Shown here: piece after piece, positions 18,149 through 27,154 of the stretch
Layout of the letters: the number at the start of each line of letters is the position of its first letter
Position numbering within the stretch: the stretch's first letter is position 1
Assembly (NCBI RefSeq): GCF_018205345.1
Contig: NZ_JADRHM010000007.1
Span: 1-54,234 of the forward strand
From: Fusobacterium sp. DD2
GTDB taxonomy: Bacteria; Fusobacteriota; Fusobacteriia; Fusobacteriales; Fusobacteriaceae
Direction of reading: 5' to 3'
Length of the DNA stretch: 54,234 nt
Position numbers and translations under genes: made by a program
Notes under the pieces: generated by a model
The model's input: the letters and a program-made list of their open reading frames with translations, nothing else
Database searches by the model: none
What the model was told of the DNA's origin: nothing

Positions 18149-19018
18149 TTATCTAACCCCAGTTATTTCATATTTTTTCAAAAGAAATTCTGGATGATAA
18201 GATTCCTTTGCTTCTCTTAGTCCCTCATCTCCAAAATCGTCTTCTCTATTTATATATTTCAGATTTTCAAATTCATTTTGAATAAAAAGTTGATTAATCA
18301 TCTGATAGCTTCCAGTATAGTCGTTTAATGCTTTTTCTATATGAATGATTGCATAATCCTCTGTTAACTGTTCACCTAATGTATAGGCAACAATCTTACC
18401 ATCAACTTTTATTAAGCCACCTTTTATTCCCAAATACTTATAATTTTTAAGAAGATTTAAAATACCTAAATGTTCATTTTTAAGTACTTCTAAACTTCCA
18501 TTGTCATGATACCAGTGATTTTGAAAATCAACTACATCTTTTACATTATCATCATTAAGTTTTTCATATTCGTAAATATATGATTTTCTAAAGTTGTTGA
18601 TCCTGTTTTTTTTCTTAGAGTATTTTCTTCCTTTTAAGTATGCAAGGTCAAATCCATTGTAAACATAGTCAAAGCTGTCACGACGTTCTTCTAATACAAA
18701 ATCTTTCTCCAACAGATTTTTCCAGTATTCAGGAACAAATACAATCTGTCCACCCTCATTTAGAATACCTTTTATTACCTCTTTCCATGATTTAAGATTT
18801 ACTTCACTTTCACTTTTAGGAATAGGCATATAGTAGTAGTCCTTATCCATATATGTACCTTTTAATATAAGAACATCATCAACTATTCTAAATTTTGTAT
18901 TCTCTCCCTCACTCCAAAGCACCTGATTTGAAAAGTTCAAATCACATGTAGTAAATCTTCCTTTGGTGTATTCATCAATGACCTCTTTGTCATTTATTGT
19001 AAGTTCTTTCCAGTCCAT
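18149..19018 (-). CDS. DUF2156 (phosphatidylglycerol lysyltransferase C-terminal-like) protein
   Basis: A 289-aa soluble protein with the GNAT-like fold of the DUF2156 family, related to the synthase domain of MprF. The match is by overall look: a YMPIP segment, a DFQNHWYHDNG segment, and VDGKIVAYTLGEQL followed by HIEKA. It lacks the flippase membrane part of MprF, so it is a free-standing aminoacyl- or acyltransferase-like protein. The frame reaches 19042, but AAAGGAGAG sits inside that extension and points to the ATG at 19018. Confidence 0.75.
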   Translation of the reverse strand: MDWKELTINDKEVIDEYTKGRFTTCDLNFSNQVLWSEGENTKFRIVDDVLILKGTYMDKDYYYMPIPKSESEVNLKSWKEVIKGILNEGGQIVFVPEYWKNLLEKDFVLEERRDSFDYVYNGFDLAYLKGRKYSKKKNRINNFRKSYIYEYEKLNDDNVKDVVDFQNHWYHDNGSLEVLKNEHLGILNLLKNYKYLGIKGGLIKVDGKIVAYTLGEQLTEDYAIIHIEKALNDYTGSYQMINQLFIQNEFENLKYINREDDFGDEGLREAKESYHPEFLLKKYEITGVR

Positions 19019-19109
19019 TATTTTATTCTCTCCTTTTATCATATTATATTAAAGATATCTACTATTATACTATAGATATCAAATTTTTCTACTTTTTTTA
19101 TCAACTTTA

Positions 19110-19391
19110 TTATTTCAATCTATACTTAGATGGTTTTTTTCTAAGTTTTTTCAATCTCAGATTTAAAAATAAAGTAATTATAAAAGGAATGATTGATATG
19201 ATAAGTACAGTAAGAATAAAACATGTTTTTAATGGAATAGCTGTCTTAACTGACAGAGTCATTGATAATGAGTGTAATATATCCAGCAAATCCTTAAAAT
19301 ACAACTTACCAAAAGGTGGTAAGATTAGCTCAATTCCATAAGTAAGTGCTGCAAATAATCCACAAAATAAAAATAAACTCAGTAATAACAT
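19110..19391 (-). CDS. Small membrane protein, unknown
   Basis: A 93-aa protein with two hydrophobic segments (about 2-25 and 50-78) and a very basic C-terminal tail, so the tail should face the cytoplasm. No family recognised. A GGGGGG stretch lies five bases before the ATG. It sits between dinB and the DUF2156 gene. Confidence 0.6.
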   Translation of the reverse strand: MLLLSLFLFCGLFAALTYGIELILPPFGKLYFKDLLDILHSLSMTLSVKTAIPLKTCFILTVLIISIIPFIITLFLNLRLKKLRKKPSKYRLK

Positions 19392-19427
19392 ATAATCCCC
19401 CCAGATATCTGTATAATCCTATTATAC

Positions 19428-20474
19428 CTAAAAAAATGTCAATTGCCTAACAGATTTTTTGATTAAATTGCTAAATGACACACCTACAAGTTTTATTGGA
19501 AATTGTAATTCCACCTCTCCAATGAGTTCTTCCATATTTAAATAGAGAATATCTCTGTCATCTGTTGGGTCGAAAATGGTCTTTGCCCTTGTAATTGTCT
19601 TACCTTTTTCAAATTTAAGCTTTATATTTATTGTCTTAGCAAGAACCTTTTTTTCAACTAATCTTTCATATGAGTGATTGAATATATCAAAGAACTCTTT
19701 TTTTAACTCCACTTCATCTGTTATAGCATATCTATAGCTGTTTTCATTACCGATTGAAAATCTCTCTCTGTCATACTCAACTTTTGAGTGGTCAATCCCT
19801 CTTATGGATAGGTATAAAAGTTCTCCTCTTGCCTTACCATATGTTGCAACCAGCTCATTTAAACTATACGGATACAGGTCCTTTACTAAGAAAATATTGT
19901 TTTTATTAAGAACAGCTTTGAATTTCTTCCCAACTCCTGGAATAATTCCTATATCCTTCTCTTTAATATATTTCACAAACTGTTTTTTATCGTAAAATAT
20001 ATACTGACCACGAGGTTTATTCATATTGCTTCCCATTTTAGCTGTGAGCTTATTAAAGCCTATTCCTACAGAGCAGGTAAGTTTGGTATGATAGAATATA
20101 CGCTCTCTGAATTTTTGTGCAAATCTGGCAAATTCAGATGGGTCAGTTAAAATTCCAGTCATATCTATATATCCCTCATCTAAAGCTATAAACTCAATCT
20201 TCTCAGTGATTTTTAAAACAAGTGAGTGTATAAAATCAGATATCTCAATATATTTATCTTTATTTACAGGAACAACTATAAGATTGCTGCATAGTCTTTT
20301 AGCTTCAAATGTACTCATTGCAGAGTGTATTCCAAATCTTCTTGCTTCATAACTGGCTGTAGTGACTATACTGCTTCCAACTACTATTGGCAAACCTTTT
20401 AATTTTGGGTTATCTCTTATCTCTATAGAAGCATAAAATGCATCCATATCATAGTGCAGAATAACTCTTCTCAT
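19428..20474 (-). CDS. dinB: DNA polymerase IV (Y family)
   Basis: An error-prone translesion polymerase. The catalytic DMDAF is at residues 9-13 from the chosen start and LDEGYID carries the second acidic pair (the usual form is SIDEAYLD). A helix-hairpin-helix thumb (IGIIPGVGKKF) and a little-finger domain follow. Length 348 aa is normal. The frame reaches 20504, but a GGAGAGG ribosome site lies inside that extension and points to the ATG at 20474. No LexA-type box was looked for in detail. Confidence 0.92.
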   Translation of the reverse strand: MRRVILHYDMDAFYASIEIRDNPKLKGLPIVVGSSIVTTASYEARRFGIHSAMSTFEAKRLCSNLIVVPVNKDKYIEISDFIHSLVLKITEKIEFIALDEGYIDMTGILTDPSEFARFAQKFRERIFYHTKLTCSVGIGFNKLTAKMGSNMNKPRGQYIFYDKKQFVKYIKEKDIGIIPGVGKKFKAVLNKNNIFLVKDLYPYSLNELVATYGKARGELLYLSIRGIDHSKVEYDRERFSIGNENSYRYAITDEVELKKEFFDIFNHSYERLVEKKVLAKTINIKLKFEKGKTITRAKTIFDPTDDRDILYLNMEELIGEVELQFPIKLVGVSFSNLIKKSVRQLTFF

Positions 20475-20581
20475 TTTAACACCTCTCCAATATATTAATA
20501 GCATAATTATATGGATTTTTAAAGAGGCGAAAAAAATTAACTATAAAAAAACTGAACCCAGATTTGAGCTCAGTTTTCTAT

Positions 20582-21145
20582 TTAAGAACCTGGTGGTGTA
20601 ACTGTATAGACAACTACACTCTCTTTCTCATGAATATTCGTCCACTTATGTGGGATTAAGGCAGGTATCTGTATAGAATCCCCTTCTAACATCTCACAGT
20701 CTTCTTCTCCAATAGTGATCTTTACTTTCCCACTAAGCACTAAAGCAACTTCTTCCCCCTCATGTGATAAAGGCTTTTTAGATGATTCACTGTTCTTTTT
20801 ACTTAGAACCATCTTCATACATTCAAGTTTTTTAGTTCCCTCAGGTGTTAATACCTCATATATAACCCCTTCATCCAAAATTACCTTTCTGTCCTCTTTT
20901 TTTAGTACATTTGCTGAATACAAGCTCATTTCAGGTTCAATAAAAAACTTGAACATTGGAATTTCCAGTGCTTTTGCTATTGTTTTGATGGTATTTAAAG
21001 AAGGATTGGCATTGCCTTTTTCAATCTGACTTAACATAGAAGATGAGATTCCACATTCTTTTGCCAAATCTTTTAAAAGAATTCCCTTTGCTAAACGTAC
21101 ACTTTTTACTCTTTTGCCAATATTAATTTCTACACCCATACTCAT
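20582..21145 (-). CDS. XRE-cupin transcriptional regulator
   Basis: A two-domain regulator of 187 aa. The N-terminal half is an XRE helix-turn-helix (LKDLAKECGISSSMLSQIEKG). The C-terminal half is a cupin (HEGEEVALVLSGKVKI, then PALIPHKW) that probably binds a small ligand. Such proteins often control amino acid or polyamine catabolic genes. It diverges from the D-serine dehydratase/D-threonine aldolase-like gene, its likely target. Start chosen at 21145 because AAAGGA lies five bases before; a longer frame to 21163 has no ribosome site. Confidence 0.88.
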   Translation of the reverse strand: MSMGVEINIGKRVKSVRLAKGILLKDLAKECGISSSMLSQIEKGNANPSLNTIKTIAKALEIPMFKFFIEPEMSLYSANVLKKEDRKVILDEGVIYEVLTPEGTKKLECMKMVLSKKNSESSKKPLSHEGEEVALVLSGKVKITIGEEDCEMLEGDSIQIPALIPHKWTNIHEKESVVVYTVTPPGS

Positions 21146-21305
21146 AGCTATCCTTTCATACATGATATTGTTATCCTAATTATACACTATCTGTGCCCTT
21201 TTCTCCACATATTTTTTATTGATATACAGGATATTTTTTAAAAAAATTTAATTATAATTAATTTTTATTTTGGTAACTTTTTTTATTCAAGGTAAAAATA
21301 TAATC

Positions 21306-21368
21306 ATTCCACTATCGGAATAGTAAAAACAATGTTTTATTATACTATACAAATCTCAATTATGACAA
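21306..21368 (-). promoter_or_regulatory. Promoter and operator of the XRE-cupin gene
   Basis: Minus-strand -35 TTGTCA (21363-21368), 18-bp spacer and -10 TATAAT (21339-21344). An inverted repeat ATTCC-N6-GGAAT (21306-21321) lies about ten bases downstream of the expected start of transcription, in a good place for a repressor. The leader to the start codon would be about 185 bases. The divergent plus-strand gene has an extended -10 (TGGTATAAT) at 21471-21479. Confidence 0.5.
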
Positions 21369-21515
21369 TACAAAACTTTTATAATTTTTAATAAAGTTTA
21401 ATACAATTTAATTTTTAAGAAAAAAATTTGTGTTTTTTTTCTTTAATTTCCCCTACTATTGACACTTTAATGGTATAATTGAATTGAAACATATAAATAT
21501 GAAGGGGGAGATTTT

Positions 21516-22628
21516 ATGAAAAAAGTTGAACTAAAGACTCCAGCAATAGTGTTAAATTTAAAAGCCTTAAAGAACAATATAAAACTTTATCAGGCATTAT
21601 GTACAAATTATCACAAAGAGATGTGGCCAATGATGAAGACACATAAGAGTATGGAGATCTTGAAAATGCAGGTGGAAGCTGGGGCAACTGGTGTCCTGTG
21701 TGGAACTTTAGATGAAGCTGAAGCATGTGCAGAGAACAATATTCCAAAGATTATGTATGCATACCCTGTGGCAAGTAAAGAGAGCATTGATAGGGTAATA
21801 GCTCTTACTAAGAAAAGTGATTTTATTACAAGAATAGATTCATATGAGGGTGCAAAACTATTAAATGACCAAGCTGTCAAAAATGGAGTTGAGGTAAGCT
21901 ACACAATAATTATAGACAGCGGTCTACATAGATTTGGAATAGCTCCTGAAAAGGTTGTGGAGTTTGCTGACAGGTTAAAAGAGTTTAAGGGATTAAAGTT
22001 CAGAGGTATCTCATCTCATCCAGGACATGTATATGGTGCTACATCTAATGAAGAGATTGAAAGCTATGTAAAAGATGAGTGTGACTCTTTAAACAAAGCA
22101 GTTACATTTTTAAAAGAAGCAGGTTATGAACCTGAGTATGTTACAAGTGGTTCTACACCTACATTTGCTGGTGCTATAACTGATAAGAATATAAATGTAT
22201 ACCATCCTGGTAACTATGTCTTTTTAGATACAATTCAGCTATCTCTGGGAAAAGCCAAAGAGAAAGATTGTGCTCTAAGAGTCTATGCTACAATTATTTC
22301 TCATCCAAGAGAGGATCTCTATCTCTGTGATGCTGGAGCAAAATGCTTAGGACTTGATAAAGGTGCTCATGGGAATTCATCTATTGTTGGATATGGAACT
22401 GTAGTTGGACATCCTGAAGCTATAGTTGACTCACTTTCTGAAGAGGTTGGAAAGATACATATAGATGGAAAGACAGATCTTAAAATAGGAGATAAGATAG
22501 AGATAATTCCAAATCACTCATGTTCTACTGCTAATCTTTGCAGTTATTATACTGTGATTGATGGAGATGAAGTAATTGGGAGCATTGAGGTAGATGTAAG
22601 AGGAAACTCTATAAAATTAGCAAAGTAA
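21516..22628 (+). CDS. D-serine dehydratase/D-threonine aldolase-like PLP enzyme
   Basis: A 370-aa fold-type III PLP enzyme with an N-terminal alanine racemase barrel and a C-terminal metal-binding domain. The PLP lysine is probably Lys41 in MKTHK. The C-terminal PNHSC motif gives a His334-x-Cys336 pair: in this family His-x-Cys is known from zinc-dependent eukaryotic D-serine dehydratase, while D-threonine aldolases have His-x-Asp. D-serine (or a 3-hydroxy-D-amino acid) deamination is therefore favoured, by inference. It is alone in its transcript; a GGGGGAG site precedes the ATG. The divergent XRE-cupin protein is the probable regulator. Confidence 0.85.
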   Translation: MKKVELKTPAIVLNLKALKNNIKLYQALCTNYHKEMWPMMKTHKSMEILKMQVEAGATGVLCGTLDEAEACAENNIPKIMYAYPVASKESIDRVIALTKKSDFITRIDSYEGAKLLNDQAVKNGVEVSYTIIIDSGLHRFGIAPEKVVEFADRLKEFKGLKFRGISSHPGHVYGATSNEEIESYVKDECDSLNKAVTFLKEAGYEPEYVTSGSTPTFAGAITDKNINVYHPGNYVFLDTIQLSLGKAKEKDCALRVYATIISHPREDLYLCDAGAKCLGLDKGAHGNSSIVGYGTVVGHPEAIVDSLSEEVGKIHIDGKTDLKIGDKIEIIPNHSCSTANLCSYYTVIDGDEVIGSIEVDVRGNSIKLAK

Positions 22629-22658
22629 ATGTAAAAAGTTTATATATTAGAGAATTTT
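22629..22658. repeat. Right-end remnant of the 142-bp repeat
   Basis: This stretch matches the last 28 or so bases of the repeat copies that follow, ending in the terminal GAATTTT, but the rest of the unit is missing. It implies a third tandem copy lost or partly deleted here. Confidence 0.6.
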
Positions 22659-22685
22659 ATTCATCTTTTCACAGCATTATAATTT

Positions 22686-22827
22686 AAAATTCACGGCATT
22701 AGAAATTGTTTCGTAATTTATGAAGCGAAGCAGAATACGGAAAAGCCGACTGTCTGAACGAAGTGAGTTTCAAATTCGCTTCCTGTAAGCGAGATAAATG
22801 GAAAAAGTTTATAGATTAGAGAATTTT
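22686..22827 (+). repeat. Dispersed 142-bp repeat, copy 1
   Basis: Starts AAAATTC and ends GAATTTT (terminal inverted repeats). It carries the shared landmarks CATTAGAAATTGTTTCG, AGCGAAGCAGAATAC and CTGAACGAAGTGAGTTTC. It is the most degenerate copy: the inner stem is imperfect. It forms a tandem pair with copy 2, with a period of 169 bases that also includes 27 bases of flanking DNA. No ORF is inside. Confidence 0.85.
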
Positions 22828-22854
22828 ATTCATCTTTTCACAACATTATAATTT

Positions 22855-22996
22855 AAAATTCTTAGCATTAGAAATTGTTTCGTTATTTATGAAGCGAAGC
22901 AGAATACGGAAAATCCGACTGTCTGAACGAAGTGAGTTTCGGATTTTCTTTCTGCAAGCAAAATAAATAGAAAGAATTTATAGCCTAGAGAATTTT
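22855..22996 (+). repeat. Dispersed 142-bp repeat, copy 2
   Basis: Same length and ends as copy 1. The inner stem is complete: GCAGAA pairs with TTCTGC and GAAAATCCGA with TCGGATTTTC, around a loop holding CTGAACGAAGTGAG. An ATTTAT/ATAAAT pair extends the stem outward. Confidence 0.9.
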
Positions 22997-23016
22997 AAAT
23001 TAATTACTCCAGGAAT

Positions 23017-23058
23017 AAAAAAAAAGCTGAGATCCAACTTTTTTCAGTTAATCTCAGC
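23017..23058 (-). terminator. Terminator of the polA-corA operon
   Basis: An 8-bp stem (GCTGAGAT at 23026-23033, ATCTCAGC at 23051-23058) with a smaller inner hairpin (ACT/AGT) is followed on the minus strand by nine T. It lies 11 bases past the corA stop. Confidence 0.85.
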
Positions 23059-23069
23059 CTTATTTTCTA

Positions 23070-24137
23070 TTAGAACCATTTCTTATTTTTGAAATACGCA
23101 ATCATACCAAGTACCAGCACAAACATAGCTCCTAAAAGGAAGAAATATCCATACCTGGTGTGTAGTTCAGGCATATTATCAAAGTTCATACCATAAAGGC
23201 TCGTAAGGAAGCTCAATGGCATAAATACAGTTGATATAATAGCAAGAATTTTCATTATCTCATTCATTCCATTACTGATTGTAGAGTGATACAACTGAAT
23301 AAGCTCTGTAACACGAGTATTCAGTATATCCAAAGTATCATAAACAATTATTCCATGGTCAGACAGGTCTGTCAGATATATCTTTATATCCTCATTTAAA
23401 TACTCTGCAACACTTTTAGTCTGAAGTCTTGTAATAAGCTCTCTGATTGGTCCAATAGTTCTTTTCAGTGTAGAAACCTTCTGTTTCAATGTGATTATAG
23501 ATTGAAGGTCTTCTCTTTCAGAATCATTTATAACCTTTGATTCAAGCTTATCTATCTCTATCTCCACTTCATCTAAAACCATAAAATAATAGTCAACAAT
23601 ACTATCTAATATTGCATATGTAAGATAACCTATACTCTTCTTTCTCATCTTGTAGTTTGGAGACTCAATTCTTGCCCTTACAGAATCAAGTACATCTCCT
23701 GGTGTCTCCTGGAAGGTCAACAGATAATCCTCTCCAACTATAAAAGAGATTTGCTCATATGTAATATCCTTAGATATGAGATTTATATTAAGCATCTTAA
23801 GAACTATAAAAAGATAATCCTCTCTTTCTTCTACCTTTGCACGTTGAGTGGAGTTTGCCACATCTTCCATTACAAGGTTATCCAGATTAAATAAATCTCC
23901 AATCTTCTTAATGAGGGCAATATTGTGTATCCCATCAATATTTATCCATTTTACCCCTTTAAAATCTTTTTTTAGGACATCTAAATTTTCATCTTCATCA
24001 AATATCTCTCTTTTAATTACACTGTCATTATATGCAATCATCTCTATATTTACTTTATGTTGAGGATTTTCACCTGTGTATAGAATACTACCTGGTGGAA
24101 GTCCTATCTTCTTCTTTCTGTTCTTTGACTCATCCAT
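23070..24137 (-). CDS. corA: CorA-family magnesium/cobalt channel
   Basis: A pentameric Mg2+ channel of 355 aa. A large cytoplasmic domain with a long helix (about 150-290) is followed by two C-terminal membrane segments. The signature GMN is present in YGMNFDNMPE at the end of the first segment, and the C-terminus is basic (KNKKWF), as in the family. It is the last gene of a seven-gene operon, 15 bases after the methyltransferase gene. Confidence 0.93.
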   Translation of the reverse strand: MDESKNRKKKIGLPPGSILYTGENPQHKVNIEMIAYNDSVIKREIFDEDENLDVLKKDFKGVKWINIDGIHNIALIKKIGDLFNLDNLVMEDVANSTQRAKVEEREDYLFIVLKMLNINLISKDITYEQISFIVGEDYLLTFQETPGDVLDSVRARIESPNYKMRKKSIGYLTYAILDSIVDYYFMVLDEVEIEIDKLESKVINDSEREDLQSIITLKQKVSTLKRTIGPIRELITRLQTKSVAEYLNEDIKIYLTDLSDHGIIVYDTLDILNTRVTELIQLYHSTISNGMNEIMKILAIISTVFMPLSFLTSLYGMNFDNMPELHTRYGYFFLLGAMFVLVLGMIAYFKNKKWF

Positions 24138-24152
24138 TTTGTCACCTCCAGT

Positions 24153-25676
24153 TTATTTACAATAAACTTTTATAAAATAATTTTCTATCTCCTGTTGAAT
24201 ATTTTCATCATAATTTTTTATCTGTTTTCTAACTAAATCCTCAATATATCCAAGTTCATCACTATTTTCAGGATAATATATAGGTGTCTCTTTTAAAGGT
24301 GTAGCATAAAACTCATAGTTTTTCCCTTTAAACTTACCATTTAATTTAAACCACTCCAAAAATATCTTTGAGTTCATAAATCCCAAAATATAGAAAAGAT
24401 TTACCTGAGGATTTTTCCCAGTTATAAAATATATATCAGCACTTCCATAAAACTTCCCATCATCATAAGAAAAACGGTTAGTCTTACAACGCTGTCTAAC
24501 TAAAATCTTAGGACCTTCAAATATCTCCTTTTCTCTTGCCCACTGCAATTGCCACCATTTGATTCTGTCAAATACAACCTCTCTTCTTTTTGCAAGTTTA
24601 TCATAAAAAGGTCTTAAGTAATTTTCAAGTTTCTCATTTAAAGGCGTATCCTTATCCAGATACAATATCCAGTACTGATTTTTCTCATTGGAATACAGCC
24701 CTATATCCTTACTCTTGTAAAAGGGCTTAAGATACTCTTTAAACTCATTTTCATATTTATCAAATACAAATGCCTTATCATGCCCAGAGATTATCCCCTG
24801 ATTGACATTTACAAGGTCATCTAATATATAGTTTGATTTTTCTATAAACAGTCTATTAAATTCCCTGCTTTTTCTATCTGCAAGGACAATTTTTCCATTA
24901 TTATCATATATTTCACTATTTGAAGTTGTGAACTTATCCCCTGAAATATCTACCTCTATTATATCAGATATTTCCAGAGATTTTTTCCAGATAAAGATTA
25001 TATTGTGCTGACCAGTTGCCTCACTGAAAAGTGAACTGTCAAATATCTTCATCACACTGTACTTTCCATTTACTTTAAGGGTATCTCTTAACTTTACTCC
25101 ACTGTCTGCTCTAAGCCAGTAGTTAGTAGTTAAATATACCATTATTCCATCTTTTTTCAAAAGCTCAACTGCTTTTTCTATAAAAAAGTAAAAATAGTCC
25201 ATTCTGGGCTCATAGTATTTTTTCCCAAACTCAGTAGACTTTATATTTCTAAATATCTCTCTGTTGTTTTTCTCACCAAGATATGGTGGATTTCCAAATA
25301 TGATATTGTATTTTTCCCCCTCTAAAGAAAGAGAATCCATCTCCTGAAATTTTACATTACATGAAATTCCATACTTTTTTAATAATCTCTTTGTCTTGCA
25401 TCTCGCCTCTTCAAGAGCAAAAGCATCAATATCATAACCTGTTACCCACTGACTTTTAAAAGTATACTCTCCATACACCTTCTTAGAAAGGATTATAAGT
25501 TGTTCTATAGCAGGAATTAAAAGATTGCCATTTCCACATGAAATGTCACATATCCTTATCTTATCCATTTTCTCCTTTATATCTCCTGTTGAAAAATACA
25601 GTGCAAGTCCTCTTGCCACCATACTTTTAGCAATATCCTCTGGAGTATAAATACTATAGTTAAGCTCCCTATTCAT
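24153..25676 (-). CDS. N6-adenine DNA methyltransferase, Eco57I/TaqI-like, no nuclease partner
   Basis: A 507-aa methyltransferase. The SAM-binding motif DISCGNG is at 44-50 and the catalytic NPPY at 129-132, typical of gamma-class N6-adenine enzymes. The C-terminal half (about 280-480) looks like a TaqI-type target-recognition domain. No nuclease motif is visible and no restriction gene is beside it. Its start codon overlaps the murJ stop by one base (TAATG) and corA follows at 15 bases, so it is tied into a housekeeping operon. It is probably an orphan methyltransferase with an epigenetic role; a modification half of a lost system is also possible. Confidence 0.82.
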   Translation of the reverse strand: MNRELNYSIYTPEDIAKSMVARGLALYFSTGDIKEKMDKIRICDISCGNGNLLIPAIEQLIILSKKVYGEYTFKSQWVTGYDIDAFALEEARCKTKRLLKKYGISCNVKFQEMDSLSLEGEKYNIIFGNPPYLGEKNNREIFRNIKSTEFGKKYYEPRMDYFYFFIEKAVELLKKDGIMVYLTTNYWLRADSGVKLRDTLKVNGKYSVMKIFDSSLFSEATGQHNIIFIWKKSLEISDIIEVDISGDKFTTSNSEIYDNNGKIVLADRKSREFNRLFIEKSNYILDDLVNVNQGIISGHDKAFVFDKYENEFKEYLKPFYKSKDIGLYSNEKNQYWILYLDKDTPLNEKLENYLRPFYDKLAKRREVVFDRIKWWQLQWAREKEIFEGPKILVRQRCKTNRFSYDDGKFYGSADIYFITGKNPQVNLFYILGFMNSKIFLEWFKLNGKFKGKNYEFYATPLKETPIYYPENSDELGYIEDLVRKQIKNYDENIQQEIENYFIKVYCK

Positions 25677-27136
25677 TAAAACACTTCCATTTTATTTTTA
25701 TAAAGGTCCCTTCCCCAAAAAGCCAGATAGATAACTCCAAATACAACAAGTTTAAGTAAAGAGAAATCTATTTTAAAACTTACTAAAAAAGCAATAAATG
25801 ATATAACTGAACTTTTAATAAGGAATTTAAATGTATTTTTAAGATTAAAGCAGATATATTTTCTTCTATACTCAAATAGAAGCTGCATAAAGTTAACTCC
25901 AGCAGCAATAGCAGTAGATAGTGCAAGTCCTTTATATCCAAATGGTCCTATGAATACAAAGTTTAAAACTATATTTATAACTATTGAGATTGCTGAAGAT
26001 ATCACTGGAAATTTGCTGTTTTCCATACTATAGAAAGCACGAGTCATTAAAAATACCCCTGTATAGAAATATAGTCCAACAGAGTAATATAGAAGTGCTT
26101 CAGATGTAACTTTAACAGCATCCTCACCAAATTTACCATATGATAGTGTAAGTCTTACTACATCTTCACTGAAAAAAGTAAGAACAAATATTGATGGTAT
26201 TACTAAAAATAGAAGGATATTCAGTCCTTTTACAATATATCTTTCAGCTATATCTGTTTTTTTCTTTGCAATAGCCTGTGCAAGTGATGGGTATATAACT
26301 GTACTAAGTGACACTCCAAATACCCCTACAGGTAGTAAATACAGTCTTGTAGCATTTTCAAGAGCAGTTACAGCACCTGTCTCAAGACCTGATGCAAACC
26401 ACTGGTCTACAACTGTATTAAGCTGTCTTGCCATTATACCTACAAGCATAGGCAGAGTCATAATTACCAGTTTTTTAATATATGGATCTTTCCAATTTAT
26501 TTTAAAAGAATAAGTTTTTACTATTTTAAAAAAAGTTGGCAAAACTACCAAAAACTGCAATACTCCACCAATTACAACACCCCATGCAAGAGCATTTATT
26601 CCATATTTTCTACCACATAGGATTGCAGACCCTATTATTGCAAGGTTAAAAAATATAGATGTAGATGCAGGAACCAGAAAGTGTCTAAAGTTGTTAAGCA
26701 TTGCTCCTATCATTCCAGATAGACTTATAAAGACAAAATATATAGACATTATCTTTAAAAGCTCTGATGCCAAAGCCTTTGTTTCAGGTGGAAACCCTCC
26801 AACAATAGCTGATATTATCCCATCTGAAAATATAATCATTATAATAGTTACAACTGTTGAAAATATAAATAGAAGATTTAAAACGGAGAAAATAAACTCT
26901 TTTCCTCTTTTTTCTCCCTCATTTTCTTCCAGTTTGTTATACAAAGGTATAAAGGAATTTCCCAAAGCTCCCTCTCCCAGAAGCTGTCTAAAGAAGTTAC
27001 TGATTTTAAAGGCACTGAAATAGGCATCAGTGACTCCTGATGACCCAAAATAATAAGCTATTAAAAATGCTCTGAAAAAACCTGTAATTCTACTTATAAA
27101 TGTAATTGCACCAACTGAAATTCCCTGTCTTAACAT
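25676..27136 (-). CDS. murJ: Lipid II flippase MurJ
   Basis: A 486-aa membrane protein of the MOP superfamily with about fourteen hydrophobic segments. It flips lipid II across the inner membrane for peptidoglycan synthesis. The family signature is seen near the N-terminus: SRITGFFRAFLIAYYFG, then a DAYFSAFKISNFFRQLLGEGAL segment. It starts 18 bases after scpA and overlaps the methyltransferase gene by one base. Confidence 0.93.
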   Translation of the reverse strand: MLRQGISVGAITFISRITGFFRAFLIAYYFGSSGVTDAYFSAFKISNFFRQLLGEGALGNSFIPLYNKLEENEGEKRGKEFIFSVLNLLFIFSTVVTIIMIIFSDGIISAIVGGFPPETKALASELLKIMSIYFVFISLSGMIGAMLNNFRHFLVPASTSIFFNLAIIGSAILCGRKYGINALAWGVVIGGVLQFLVVLPTFFKIVKTYSFKINWKDPYIKKLVIMTLPMLVGIMARQLNTVVDQWFASGLETGAVTALENATRLYLLPVGVFGVSLSTVIYPSLAQAIAKKKTDIAERYIVKGLNILLFLVIPSIFVLTFFSEDVVRLTLSYGKFGEDAVKVTSEALLYYSVGLYFYTGVFLMTRAFYSMENSKFPVISSAISIVINIVLNFVFIGPFGYKGLALSTAIAAGVNFMQLLFEYRRKYICFNLKNTFKFLIKSSVISFIAFLVSFKIDFSLLKLVVFGVIYLAFWGRDLYKNKMEVF

Positions 27137-27154
27137 ATCTGTTTAAACTCCTTG

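Noticed and set aside
21459-21479. TTGACA and TATAAT before the D-amino acid enzyme gene read as one promoter
   Set aside because: The spacing is only 9 bases. The TATAAT has an extended TG and can work without that TTGACA.
22629-22996. CRISPR array suspected from the tandem repeats
   Set aside because: The units are 142 bp with a 169-bp period and no unique spacers, and no cas genes are near.
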